21,546 nucleotides of DNA from Smittium mucronatum (GCA_001953115.1 LSSL01001181.1:1-21546); one strand, 5' to 3'; shown: positions 1 through 11,648, numbered from the stretch's first letter. Notes: generated by a model from the sequence alone, not told the origin. Made by a program: numbers and translations.

Positions 1-102
1 GGAATAGTGGAGACAGCGCACAGCGATTCGGAGAACAGCGATTCTAGAGGAGGATCATCTAGAAACAGGAGGAGCCGGTCGTTTAGCACAGCTGAGACAT
101 AA
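1..102 (+). CDS. C-terminal tail of a retroelement ORF (partial)
   Basis: Frame 1 is open from the window edge to TAA at 100-102, giving 33 residues rich in Ser, Arg and Asp/Glu and ending NRRSRSFSTAET. The equivalent stretch of the right-hand copy ends NRRNRSFSTAET followed by TAG, with mostly synonymous third-base changes (CGG/CGA Arg, TCG/TCT Ser). This shows that it is translated sequence in the family and not a chance ORF. There is a one-base length difference between the copies just upstream of the SDSE motif, so one of them is frameshifted there. The tail looks disordered and basic and names no domain. Which retroelement protein it ends (reverse transcriptase ORF or gag-like ORF) cannot be told from here. 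Confidence 0.55.
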   Translation, partial: GIVETAHSDSENSDSRGGSSRNRRSRSFSTAET

Positions 103-495
103 TCTAGTGCAAAAAACAGCGTTCGACAGTCAGACGAATCTCAGCGTCTAACAGTTATTTGTAGAAAGGCCATGTCGACCAATTCCACTTTTGGGTAGGA
201 GCCTAATTTTATTAATCCTGTTAGAAGTAGGCTCTGACTGGGAGCCGAGTAGATTCAATGAACTATAGTTCTTTGAAAAAGACCTTAATTCATGATTGAC
301 GTGACCTCAGTCATCCAGCCTGCTTGAAGAAATACCAAAGGGGGTCTTTCATTTGGTAGATTGAACCCTTTTCCCTTAGGTACGCAGCCGATAGTCCGGC
401 AGAGGAGCTTATTGTAGCTAGGATAATAGTCTTTTCTATACAAATGATTCTTTTTTTCATATTTTTTAGTATATTTTTTAATGATGTTATCTTAC

Positions 496-501
496 AATAA
501 A
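496..501 (+). promoter_or_regulatory. AATAAA poly(A) signal of the LINE-like element
   Basis: AATAAA lies 13 nt before an A10 run (514-523). The truncated copy inside the element at 2476 keeps the same arrangement (AATAAA 2700-2705, A9 at 2713-2721). The conserved spacing supports this as the element's own 3'-end signal. Confidence 0.55.
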
Positions 502-523
502 ATTCCGTGATACAAAAAAAAAA

Positions 524-2475
524 TTAAAGAAAAAAAACCAAATAAATAATTATCGATTTATTATTTTTTAAATATATTAGAAATCCATGAGAAAGAGTAT
601 AATTTTTTATTTAAAAGATAAATAAAATGATTTTTATAATTTTAAATCATTTAAAATTGTGAAAATTAGCTAGATTAACATAAAGATATACTTTTACACC
701 AGAATTTTTTTTTTTAAATTATCTCAATATATTGAATAACAAAAAATAAATTAATTTTATAACACTATTAATTAACTTCATACTTTACAAAATATCTCCA
801 TCTTGTAGGATCTTTTTTTATTCAACTGGTTTCAAATATGATGTTATGGAGTGTATAAGTGTTGAAAACTGAGTAAAAATTATTTTTTTGCCACCGCCAC
901 CACCATTTGCTAAAATATTAAAGTTTTTTTTATTGAATAATAGGATTTTAAATTTATAATAAAAACATAACGAGGATTTCGATAATAATACAGAATTTAC
1001 AACAGCTTTTTCTCTCTATTTTATTGAAATTCATAACTTAATTTTTTTTCGAAAAAAAAAAATAATAATCAGAGCTATTTTTAAATATAATCTTTTAACA
1101 CTTAAGAAAATTTCTATACCAAAAGACATCCAATATATATTAGATATTACTGAATTTTTATTATTTATAATTTTAGTTGAATATCATATAGAATCGTTTA
1201 TAATTAGCTCTTCAGAACTTCATATATTCATAAAATTTTATTTTTAAATTTTTTCCCTAAATAGAAAAAAAAATAATTAGCCAAATTATAAAAAAACTCC
1301 CGGTTTTGAAATTTTGCCCCACGTAATTTTTTTTAAAGCAATATTTGTTAAAATCAATTCTTCAGGCATCCAAACTTTTGTAATTGGAAATTATTTTCAA
1401 CATGAAATATTTTTATAATCTCCGAAGCTTTTTTTTATTTTCATTAAACGGCAATATTAACAAAAAAATTTCTAGAAAAAAATCAGAATGAATTTTAATT
1501 TAATATCAGATATCCAATTTTATTTAAGTATTTAATTGTGATAGTTTTTTTGGGAATTATTTTTTTTTAGAGAGCATATATGGTTTTCGGATATTTATTC
1601 CACTTTCAAAGAAATCAAATTACAGTAAATATATCATTACAAGGAAGAAAAGTATACATAAAATTTAATAAATTTATCATCCATTCGATTAACCAAATCT
1701 TTGCAAGTCAATTCTCTCGATGTTGGCTAAAGTTGAATTGTTTTTTATTTAGAACCAGTTCAAATAAAAAATAAAATATGGGCATCGAAATACATGTCAT
1801 TTTCTTTCTTTTATATCATTTAAATCCCTATTATGTTGTCTTTAAAAAGAAAAATTACATGAAAATTAAATTTGTACATATTTTTGAGTGCCTTTATTAT
1901 GATCAGTAGACAGGACCATATATTTTATTTAAGACAGTGGTTTTTTAAAAGAGTTTTGCTTATTACTAAGAGAAGGATTTGCATTTTTAAAAATTTATTT
2001 CTTTGGAAAGGTATATTAGGATTGAAATTAATTATGATTTATCTGGAAAAAATGTGGATACTTTTGTAAAATAAATGTCAGGAATTTTTGGTTAAAAAAA
2101 GTTGTCATTCGTTCCGATGAGATTACACTGGTTATTTCAAACTTGAATATTTTCGGAAATAGAAAAAAATTAGAAAAAAAAAATTTAATTGCGTATTGAA
2201 TAATTGACAAAAATACAACGTTTTTTGTATTAATGACTTACAAGCACTTTTTAGAATTATATATATATTTGTGATTTGGTCTGTATTTAGCTTTTAAAGA
2301 ATGGAATAAAATTGAAGGGGTATTTTTTTCATTTCTCAAGTATGCATAGCCAGAGAAAGGGTATTTTTGCCAAAATTAAAGAATAATCTTTACAGAAATA
2401 TTTTATTATTCAAAGCTGATCCTATTTTTTTTGAATTTTAGGTTTTTGATGGGCACCTTTCATCGAAAACTTACA
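524..2475. other. AT-rich spacer, no gene recognised
   Basis: About 1.95 kb of very AT-rich DNA with frequent A and T runs. The short open frames at 1580-1774, 1872-2069 and 2028-2210 (minus) are of a length expected by chance at this composition and show no motif. A small GC-rich island at 891-906 reads CCA/CCG triplets. Two GGGTATTTTT-type repeats lie near 2317 and 2357, with a third near 3297. Nothing else is supported. Confidence 0.6.
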
Positions 2476-2783
2476 TTAACCCTTTCCGAGTTCAAATTTA
2501 AGCCTCATTACTATTATTGTAAATAAGCCATTTCAATTGACCTAACTTCTTGAATTATCCAATAGTATAAAAATGATAACAGTAGCATGAAAACTTTGAC
2601 TTTGAGCCAATGCCTCTAGATATGGAGCTGATAGAGCGGCAGAGGGGAGTTGGGTGAAATTTTTTTAAATTAGTTTATGTAGCTTTTTATTAACTTTGAA
2701 ATAAATTCCCGTAAAAAAAAATCACGAAAACGTTGAGCAAAAAGTGAAAAAAAATTTTGTACCATCGGCCATGAAAGGATTAA
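2476..2783 (+). mobile_element. TTAA/CCCTTTC MITE (copy A), split by a retroelement insertion
   Basis: The element starts TTAA-CCCTTTCCGAG and ends CCATGAAAGG-A-TTAA, so it has inverted termini inside TTAA, the target of piggyBac-superfamily elements. It is 308 nt long, but 137 nt (2600-2736) are a later insertion with an 11-bp direct repeat. Without it the length is 171 nt, matching the 170-172 nt of copies C, D, E and F. Internal blocks are shared with other copies: TATCCAATAGTATAA with copy C, TTGAG.AAAAAGTGAAA with copy D, TTTTGTACCATCG with copy D. There is no coding capacity, so it would need a transposase supplied in trans. Confidence 0.8.
2600..2736 (+). mobile_element. Nested 5'-truncated LINE-like copy with poly(A) and target duplication
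   Basis: GAAAACTTTGA (2589-2599) recurs as GAAAACGTTGA (2726-2736), an 11-bp direct repeat with one mismatch that flanks the insert. The insert body matches the 3' UTR end of the element at the window's left edge. The shared block reads TAG.TA.G.AGC.GATAG..CGGCAGAGG.G (here about 2617-2646, there about 377-405). Both then carry AATAAA (2700-2705) and an A9 run (2713-2721). The insert is somewhat shorter between these blocks, so it has small deletions or comes from a variant subfamily. Only the last ~115 nt of the source element were copied, as is usual for dead-on-arrival LINE copies. Confidence 0.72.
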
Positions 2784-3245
2784 ATAGCATCAAAATTCAG
2801 AAAATTAGGATTTAATATTTTATAAATACCTCTGAGTATCATTCTTAAAACGTAATTTTAAGTATATCCAAATACTCTGGGATTTACAATTAGCTTCTGA
2901 TGTACTAAAATTGGCGTATATTTAAGTCTTACGCGAATAAAAACTAAACCATCATGCTGAAAAACGTAAAGATAATATTTGAAGTACCAAAATTAAACGA
3001 TTTTATTTACTAATCAGTTGAATAAGACCCGTTTAATTTTTGCATTAGTATAGCAGAAAAGAGTATAAGAATTCAAAATATGATTTTTATTAAAAAATAA
3101 AATATATCCCTCTCTCTTACCATCTTTTAAAACTTTCATCTCAAATTTAGAACAAAGTTTGGTCAGTTTCTCACTTTAAATGGATGAATACACACCTGGT
3201 AATAGGTATTTTATATGAGATCTCTAATCCCCCCTTCTTAATGAA

Positions 3246-3270
3246 AAAGTAAATCAGTATCATTTACTTT
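3246..3270. repeat. Perfect 9-bp inverted repeat
   Basis: AAAGTAAAT, a 7-nt loop CAGTATC, then ATTTACTTT. It is a perfect stem in AT-rich DNA with no associated gene. It could be chance or the core of a decayed foldback element. Confidence 0.5.
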
Positions 3271-6200
3271 CCTTCCAAATGCAATTTTGAGAGAGGTGGG
3301 TATTTTTTGTGTAAAATTGAATTATTAAATGAAAATAAAACGTTCAAATAATAAAAATACAGTTTTTTTTTGCTGAAATATATATAAAAAAGTGATTATC
3401 TGGCGATTTATTTAATTTTCTGAAAGAGTATGTTGTAATCTAAAAGTATATGTTTTATTACTATAGAAATATGAAAAATTAGGTAAAAATGCGAAAATAT
3501 TTATTTAACCAATAAAACTTTAAAAAATTAATCAGTACAAGATTTTTTTCTATTTTAAACTATTGTGGAAATTATAAATCAGCTATTGGGCATCTAATAT
3601 CTTTAACACAAAGAGTGAAATGGCTTTCAATTACCCCCTTCCCTCCAAGGATTTTTTAATATCACTATAATAACTGAATATCTGAAATAAGACGGAGCTT
3701 CTTCAATAGTAAGGGTTAACAGAACATCAACACTGAAATTATTATAGAACTTGGAGAATTTTATTATCAAAATTTATATTTTATCTATATTTAGAAAATA
3801 CATGTTAAATAATAATAATTTTTTCAAATGGCTAAAAAAACACACAATGTTAATAGTTATTTATAAAATAGCCTAGAATGGATTCTTTTGATAGGTTTTG
3901 ACAATATGTATTTTATAATATATGATAATTAAAAAAGAAACCATTTATTCTAAAGAAAAAAGAGAAATTCTAGATATAAATGAAACAGCTATCAAAGTCC
4001 TTTAAATTCGTGATTACTATGACTATTTAACAATAAATATATCCAAATAAACGAAGGAAATAATTATAACAAAGTAGCATAACGGGAAATTGGGTCATTG
4101 TTAGAGTTATCTCATTATACTATTCAACAATAAATGCGGTCTTTAGTTTAATCATTCCAGTGAATAAAGTAGTCTATTTGCATAAAGTTTTAAAAAAATT
4201 TATTGAGAAAACTAATATTTATATTTTCAATGTCTTAATGAAAGTTTTCCAATTGTGTATACAACTCTAAATTTGGCCTCTTTGTTTACATAGCAATAAA
4301 GAGAGTAAAAATAACATTTTTTCGAATAAAATATTACTGTTATCGCTTATACTATTTATTCTGTTTGAAATGAAAATATTTCTCATACTTTTTTATTTTC
4401 GAATTAAAAGGTCTCATTAAAGTTTCGAACCAAATAAAACCATACACCCTAATTTATAATAAAAAAAAAAGTAAAACTATACTAAATTATCTGGTATTAT
4501 CGCTATTTTTATAAAGCATAAGATGAGTTTTAATATTTTAGGTTGTAAGCATTATTTTATTACTCTAGGTATTCCATATCGAAACTAATCAGACATAATA
4601 ACTCCAATATATAATTAAAGCTTTATTACGCATTTCACTTTTAAACGTTTTCAAATAGAATTAAATCATTATACGCTCTTTAACTATATATTCTGTATAA
4701 ATTCGCCTAATAAAATAATCCCTTTCCAAACTTTAATTGAATATGTTTTTGTAATCCACCCATCAAAAATGACCTCCACCACCAATATAAAAGTATGAGA
4801 TGCCTTGGATATTATCTTTTGAAAAATATAATCTTGTCCTAGATTGAAAATACATGTGAATAATGCTTTTTTTTACATAAAAAATGACCCACGTTTCCAA
4901 TTTCAATAAATATGATAATATAAATTCCACTTCCATTATATATCAATATTTTTAATGTGGGTAAATATCTGCTGATGGAAATTAAAAAAAAAAATAATCA
5001 AGAAATCAAACATACCCAGACAATTAATTTTTTTAATAGTACTCTATTAATGTTAAACTATTCTATTTGTCAAACTTAGAGTCTATTTTACATTTTGGGG
5101 GTTTCAGAGAGCGTATTAGAAGTCGTATAATGGGATTGAATGTTTAAAGGCTTAAAATTTAGCCCAAATCACCCGTTATTATTAAATATCTGCATGTACA
5201 AAAAAAATCATAAATATGTTACACGGTATTTATTTACATCCAAAATCGATTAAAAACTATCCAATTTATTGTTTTTTTCTTCTGATATATAACTATTATA
5301 AATAAATCGCCTGTATATGTATATATATTCTCTAATTCAGAAATCTACATTTAATTGAGCCTTTTTTTTTTTTAATCAGTTAATTGGCTCTTACCCGGAT
5401 ACCCATTGTTTTTAGATTATTTTGACGAAAATTACGATAATTTGGATAAACTATGATTGAGATTTTATTAATCTTAATATTAAATCATACATATCTTTAA
5501 TTTTCATTCTGTTAATGTTTTGAAACATAAAACTTTCAAAAGATAATAGATTTTAAGATTGGTTCTAGAACGATACGAAGGAAGAAAAACAACCCTGTAA
5601 GCCAAATTTGAATAATTTACTATCTAAGTATAATGATAAACTGGGTTTGCTGTAACTAAGTTATGAAAATACAAATACAAATCCGTTTATGAATACTATT
5701 ATTTTCTTTGTTGCATTATTAGGGTCAAATGTAACAGAAATAAAATAAGTCATATTAAATCAGATATGACTGAAGATATATTTCCTAGTTATCCTGAATA
5801 TACAGGTATTTTATCTTTAAATTCTTCATTAATAAATAAGTTAAATGTAGCAATACATTTTGAGAATTTTTGAATAAACTTGTCTTTATTAAAATATTTT
5901 GGTAGTATTTCACACATGAAATTTGTTTTCAATCATGTTTTAAACATCTTATTCCAATATGTTTGATTTCTTCTAAATTAGTTTTACTAGCGTGGTTTGT
6001 TTTCGATTCAAAAAAATACATAAAGACTTATAAAAACTTCATGTAAGCCAATTTAATTTTAATTATGAAAAATCCGGGAAAAAAAATAGTGGGGTAATTT
6101 TTAAACTAATTGGGAGAAAAAGGTACTATGTAATGCAATTCGAAGGATATTTTATATAATATAGAGATTTTAAGAAAAGGGGGAGATTTCAGTATAACCT

Positions 6201-7434
6201 TGGTTTTATTGGTATATATCCGGAAATTTATATTAGCTAACATAGTAATAGAAATTTCTCTAAAGACATGTGTTTAGAAGAAAATATGAAACGCTGTTAT
6301 ATAATCCCTCATTAATATTTATACATGGTCCTTTTTTTATTATAATTAAACTCGATCTTTAATTTATATAGAGGTCAGATTTTATCCTATGTACACTAAT
6401 TCGGATTGATTGCAGCTTGAATTGTTTCTTATTTGAATTTACAATATAATGATCAGTTTTACTCTTTTGCATACAAAAATAACTATTTACACAGCATATA
6501 TCGATTTATTTGACATCACAAAAATGTAGAGCTTATCTACTACCATTTTTTAAAGATTAAAAAAATTCTTGCCATTTGAAGAGAAATTACATAAAAATTA
6601 CAAGAGGGATAGATTTCAGCAGTAAAATGGCGACAATATTTAATTTACTGATTGCTAAAGAGTCGAAAATGACTAATACCTAACAGCTGATTTATCTATC
6701 CTAAATAGGCTATGATATATATAAAAAATTGTGTAAGTTTTTGGTATTTATAATTTTATTGGTTATCTGATTAATTTTAATATTTTTACATAATAATTTA
6801 TCAGGTTTCTATAGAGGTAAAAAAAATAATTTCAGATTGCAGCATATGTTTTTAGAAAGTTACAAAAATGGCCAGATAGCCACGCATTTTTTTCATTTCA
6901 GCACAAAATTTCAAATTTTTTCAACCAATCTTTATGTAAACAATATCCATATTCACGATTTTATGGTACACCAAAAATTAGAATTAAGTAATAAAGTGTG
7001 AAGGAGCTTTTAACACGGAAATATTTCGGCTCCGAATTTAAAAAGTAATAAATATACCATTTACAAATCTGTGTAAAATAAAATAAAATAAATATCAATA
7101 ATATTATTGTCAAAAAAAAGATAGGTAGATTTCTAATAGCACGGCCATCTAGTCGATTATGAAAATTAATAGTTAATAGCTAAATACAACCAAAAAAAGA
7201 ATTGCATTTTATCTATTTACCCCCTCCCCCCGTACCTAAATCCAAGAAATTGCACCTATTCTCTGCCAGTAATATTATGGACGGAAATGTTGGTTTTATT
7301 AATATCAAATATTAAAAGATATGATTCGCAAATATAATTTCATTTCATTTTTACTTCCGTAGCAAATAAGACTTGAAACAATTCCATTTTTAAGGCAAAT
7401 TATAAATATGGAAATATTATTAATAGCAATATAA

Positions 7435-7448
7435 TTATCATATGATAA
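7435..7448. repeat. 14-bp perfect palindrome
   Basis: TTATCATATGATAA is self-complementary over its full length. It is composed almost entirely of A and T and could arise by chance in this composition. Confidence 0.4.
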
Positions 7449-7515
7449 ATGTCCTGCAAAAAACACAATTTCTGGATTCCATCTATTTTTTTCGAAATTT
7501 TATTGGCAGGTCTGA

Positions 7516-7541
7516 ATTTTATCCTTAATTTAAGATAAAAT
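7516..7541. repeat. 8-bp inverted repeat with 10-nt spacer
   Basis: ATTTTATC and GATAAAAT flank CTTAATTTAA. The spacer itself is partly symmetrical (CTTAA / TTTAA). No function can be assigned. Confidence 0.4.
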
Positions 7542-9566
7542 GTTCAGCGCTAGGCTCAAATTTGAAATTGAATTTTTTTATTTAAATGGGGTTAATTTAA
7601 TGATTTTTTAGTTATATCAGAAATTTACTACTTATAACATAATTTTATTTCCAAATCGTTTTTTTTAAAAAAATAGGTTCCCGTATACATTCTCTTGTGA
7701 TTTAATCAATTTTGTTTATCAATAAAATTTTGGCTTAGTCTATGTGTCCAAACTTATCAAATTGTCCCTAATCCCCAAAGTGCACCAACAATCCTATAGA
7801 TGATGATTATAAATCATGATTACAATCAATTATTAATGAAGAATTGTTGTATTTATTGCTTATTTGTCGAAAATGTATATTTATTCTTTTACCCCAGATT
7901 TTAAAACTCATTTGAAAGACTTTATTGTTTGAGATAACACCTCAGCATTTACTTGAGTTTATTTGGTAATATACATCGTAATTTGATTTGTAAAAATAAT
8001 ATAACATGGCCTAGCTCAAAGAGATGAGCTCTTTAAAATGAAAAAATTCTGAAAGTGGATATTGTGGATGGTTTCTCTTATAAAGAGTTTAGTATAATTT
8101 ATGAATAATATGACTTGATACCTTTTAGTAGTTAAAAAGGGTGCTTCGGACTTAAATATTAAGGAAGTACTTATTGTTGATATAAGATATGTGCATAAAT
8201 TTAATTTCAATTATAAAATCATCAAAACAACCTACGATATTAACAAAGTTAAATAAATAAGTTGAATCGTAGGCAGGGGATTCATAGTTATTTTAGTTCT
8301 TTTTACAAGAATCTATTATGGAAAAGGGATTGAGATGGAGGCTAACAAAAAAGGTATTCTCTGTAGGAAAAGCAGTCAGCTCTATAAAAAAAAAAGAGAA
8401 AGAAACACCGCATATGGGGCTAATGGAGCATTTAACTAGGATTTTCAAATTTTATTTATTAAATTACTTTTTATCTTTTTTCTGTAATATCTATATTTTT
8501 TTTCCTTCTAAATATCTAATCAGCTTTTAGAGGATTTTCTTTTTAGCATATATTTGCTATAAACCGGGATTTATTGTATGAAAATCTGGAAAAACTGCAA
8601 AATTCTTAGCAATATACACCAAATACTTTTTCAACTTCCTAAATCCCAAAAAACAGGGATTTTATTCATCAAAGCTTCAATTTTTTTTTTGTTTTTTTCT
8701 ATGTACATGCTTTAGAATTTTTAAAAAAAAACTACCTACACTTATAAATGAAAACAAAAAAGAATAATGTATTCATAAATTATCTTCAGAAACAACCTAG
8801 TATTTCATAAATCGAAGTATTTCTGTAAAAAAAGAGCATTTGAAAAATTAAGAGCTTTCATCGATTGCTATTTTGAATTTATAGCAAAAGACGTGTTTAC
8901 ATCGAAATCACTTTTTATAATACACAATTACTGTTAAATAAATTCGATTTTCTCAGAAAAAAATAGAAAAAGCTTAAAATGATGTTTAAACAAACACTCT
9001 TATTGATATCACGTTGTAAATTCCACACCCACACCAAAAAAGCTTTAGAAGTTACAAACTCAATAGCCATCTTTATAAACCAAGATCTTTCCATCAATTG
9101 AAAATATTGTTACAATTAATATAGATTTTCTATTATTTTTCAGACATTTGATCAACCTAAAACTTATCATTCATTAATTGTCTAGTTGAAATCAAGGTAA
9201 AAATTAATTGAATAAGAAGCCAAATTAGAAAAAAATTCTTTTATGTCTTACGAATTTCTGAAGATAATATATCAATACAGAGAATTTTATCTTGACCGCC
9301 ACTTTAATCTAAAGTGCTTAAAAGGATATTCCGATAAACAAATCCCCTTTTGGAGTTAAATATACCGAAAAAATACCTCTTTCAAGATAAAAGCAAATAA
9401 CTAGAGTTTTTTATTAATAAGAAAGTTAGTGGTTACTTTAATAGTTGTATACATTTTTTTGGTTTCGTAACATTTAGTTTTTTAAATTTGTTTAATTTCA
9501 AAATGATATTTTTTTAGCAAAAATTACCCGATTTCAAAAAGAAGATATTTACAACCTTATTATTCT

Positions 9567-9592
9567 GATGGATGGATGGATAGATGGATGAT
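9567..9592. repeat. GATG/GATA tetranucleotide microsatellite
   Basis: Six tandem GATG or GATA units followed by GAT. It is the only tetranucleotide array seen in the window. It is short and interrupted once by GATA. Confidence 0.85.
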
Positions 9593-10458
9593 ATATTTGG
9601 ACTAAAAAAGAATCAGTTTATAGGAAAATTGGATCTAACCCTTTGGATCTACTAATTATTAGTATTTTTTTATATTATTGGATTTATGTAGATAATTTCT
9701 CTTGTTATTGTTATTATTCTAGTATATGAATATATGTTGCATAATTATTTTTTTATTGAAGATAAATGCAGATGATAAAACTACCGCCCATTTTTCTCAA
9801 TCAATGCACATTATTATTTGATTGTTTATAATACACTTAAATACACAGCAAAACTAATTCTGATAGATGGTATAAAATAACTTGCTATTTTGATTCAAAT
9901 TTCCGGATAGTTTTTAGATTTCCTCAAAGATAACTAAAACAGTCTTTTATAATACTTATATCCATTGGGTCAATATATATTATTTAAATTAAAAAATATT
10001 TAAATACAGAATGAAGACTTATCTAGAATTAATTTGAATGGTTAGAGATGTCTATCCTTTAAAACATTTTTTTTTTGTGTTTTTGAAAACTTTCCGGAAA
10101 TATTTTTTAGAATAAATTTTTTACTCGAAAAAAAATCAAAAAGTTTAAAAAAATATATAATCCCTAAATCTAGCTGGTTTCAGATTAGTGCAAACTACTT
10201 TATTTCAAACATTTTGATGTGAAAAAAAATCCATTCGACAAATTTTATTTGAAAGTTAAAGAGCTTGAGAATAATATAAAAAATAAATAGAAATAGTACT
10301 TTTAACCCATACTAAAAGTACCCCAGGTGAAAAATCATTTAGCTCTCAAGATTTGAATAAATATCCACAAACCTATAATACCCTGTTCCATTCATGTTTC
10401 TTGTCTAAAAATAGTTTGTTATCTTTCGGTAAAGTCGGCACTCAATGAATCCCGATCT

Positions 10459-10650
10459 TTGAGCCTGGGTTCAAAATGCAAGTTTAACGCGTTTACGAAT
10501 TTAGGGACAACCAATAAAAAGGTTAGAGGCATACCAGTAGCTTTTTATGACATTTTTAATTATTCTCGATTGTTAAGCTATTGTAATTTTTACAACACTG
10601 ATTTTTGCTTGTGTATTATAAAATCCGTTTTACTGATATACTTCCCTCTT
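10459..10650 (+). pseudogene. Decayed piggyBac-type transposase, C-terminal fragment
   Basis: A frame of about 100 codons is open from 10459 to 10764. Its first half contains TTNKKVRGIPVAFYDIFN (10512-10565) followed by a Ser-Tyr/Tyr-Asn rich stretch. This resembles the conserved block near the end of the piggyBac transposase catalytic region (DDE_Tnp_1_7). There, a GVD..D motif is followed by a Thr/Arg/Lys-rich stretch, R-R/K-W-P, F-F/Y-x-(I/L)-L-(D/N) and N-A/S-Y. Here the GVD..D motif reads KFNAFTN, where GAT-to-AAT changes would have lost the acidic residues. RWP reads RGIP and one residue is missing before FYD. The second half (after about 10640) shows no similarity and may be chance. 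There is no Met start, no upstream catalytic Asp blocks and no Cys-rich tail, so this is a relic. Six TTAA-flanked MITEs in the same window are consistent with this family. By-eye call. Confidence 0.4.
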
Positions 10651-10764
10651 CAGGTATCAACCTATAAAAAATGGCAAGCACTTCGGGGATCTCAATCGTC
10701 CTTTAATGCCAAAATTTGGTTTAAATTTTTTATCAAGTATAAAATAAAAAAATCAAATAATTAA

Positions 10765-11085
10765 TTCTTATTTAGCATAACAAATTAAATATTAAAGCTG
10801 TGATCAAGAAAAAAGGCAATTCCTTCCCAAAAACATTTTTGCTAACTTAATAAAATGTGTTTTTGGCTGGGTAAAAATCTCATCAAATAATCTTTTACTT
10901 TACAAATAATGTCAGTTTTATAACATAATACACCAATTAAATATGAATAAAAAGTGAAATATGTTTATCAAAATAAAAAATTTTATACAGAAATTTGATC
11001 CCTGAAAAGATTAATAGAAAAATATTTCAGAGGTTTTTTTGAAATTTAGATTTAAGCCGAAGCTTGTTTGTTTGAATGAGATTTA
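10765..11085. other. AT-rich spacer
   Basis: About 320 nt between the transposase relic and the next MITE. I see no ORF, terminal repeat or RNA gene in it. Confidence 0.6.
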
Positions 11086-11231
11086 TTAAACTTTACCTGA
11101 ACCGAATTTTCGCTCTGCTCCTATGAGTGTATATTAAAAATTTGAACAGGTATAACTTCTTAATTTGTCCAATATTATTATTTAATATAAAATAAAATAA
11201 TTTTTTGACCCATCGACTCTGAAAGGATTAA
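11086..11231 (+). mobile_element. TTAA/CCCTTTC MITE (copy B, internally deleted)
   Basis: The element starts TTAA-ACTTTACCTGAACCGAATTTT and ends ACTCTGAAAGG-A-TTAA. The left internal block CTCTGCTCCTATGAGTGTATAT matches copy D (CTTTGCTCCTATTTGTGTATAT). ACTTCTTAATTTGTCCAATA matches copy A. At 146 nt it is about 25 nt shorter than its sisters, so it carries an internal deletion. The left terminus is the most decayed of the plus-strand set. Confidence 0.65.
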
Positions 11232-11648
11232 ATAACTAAAGTGAGTTTGGAATTTGAAAGCTTTGAGACATTAAATTTTTTTTGTATAATTGAATCTTAT
11301 ATTAAATTTAATCCAAATTAAATTTCGGAAAGTTAAGACGCAGTTATAAAAGCAGATGAGCAGTGTGACTTTTTTGTTATACTAATTTTCGAACCAGTTG
11401 TTTGAAGTTATGATTGCGGTAATTCAAATTAAAGTGATGTGGAAATAAAAATCATTCAAAAATTTGCAAAAACTTTTATTTTATTTTTATACTACTGACA
11501 AAATTTTTTTTACCAAATAAAAAATCGCCTTTTTGACTGACTTTTTATTTCAATTGATATCTTTTAGACTTAACAATCTATATCAATAAAGCTCCTGCGA
11601 AAAAAAAACCATTCTTTATTTAGAGTTATTTCAATTGTGCTCTTTGTC

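Larger units (their letters stand above)
1..523 (+). mobile_element. LINE-like retrotransposon, 3' end (copy 1)
   Basis: This is the 3' part of a repeat whose second copy begins at 21203. Seen in order: an ORF tail ending in TAA (1-102), about 410 nt of 3' UTR, an AATAAA signal at 496-501 and a run of ten A's at 514-523. Homology to copy 2 runs from position 1 to the G-run at 340-344, where the window cuts copy 2 off. The region from about 354 to the A-run is also matched by the short insert at 2600-2721, which has the same order (GATAG..CGGCAGAGG, AATAAA, ATTCC.GT, A-run). A poly(A) tail plus a 5'-truncated relative flanked by a short target duplication is the signature of non-LTR retrotransposition. 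The class is inferred from structure because no reverse transcriptase is in view. The 5' part lies outside the window. Confidence 0.68.
2784..10453. other. AT-rich gene desert (7.7 kb)
   Basis: No gene is supported here. The open frames at 8016-8210 (minus), 8318-8530 (plus) and 8915-9097 (minus) are 60-70 codons, low in complexity or Lys/Phe/Ile-rich, and match nothing I recognise. That many frames of this size are expected by chance at this base composition. What can be seen are short inverted repeats (3246-3270, 7435-7448, 7516-7541), a GATG microsatellite (9567-9592), a C-rich run near 7221 and long A and T runs. The stretch probably consists of transposon remains too decayed to read by eye. 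Confidence 0.6.

Noticed and set aside
2618..2646. tRNA-like stretch (GATAGAGCGGCAGA) suggesting a tRNA-derived SINE.
   Set aside because: No B box follows. The homologous stretch at about 390-403 reads GATAGTCCGGCAGA, so the tRNA resemblance is not conserved. A truncated LINE tail explains the insert better.
3700..3720. AAGGGTTAA as the right end of another TTAA MITE.
   Set aside because: No matching left terminus or internal MITE blocks were found within the expected ~170 nt on either side.
8318..8530. 70-codon ORF with a basic N-terminal half.
   Set aside because: It is low in complexity, with no motif. Several frames of 60-70 codons are expected by chance in this much AT-rich sequence.
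10454..10465. GATCTTTGAGCC occurring here and at 14869-14880.
   Set aside because: A shared 12-mer is expected several times by chance between positions of a 21-kb window, and the flanks do not align.
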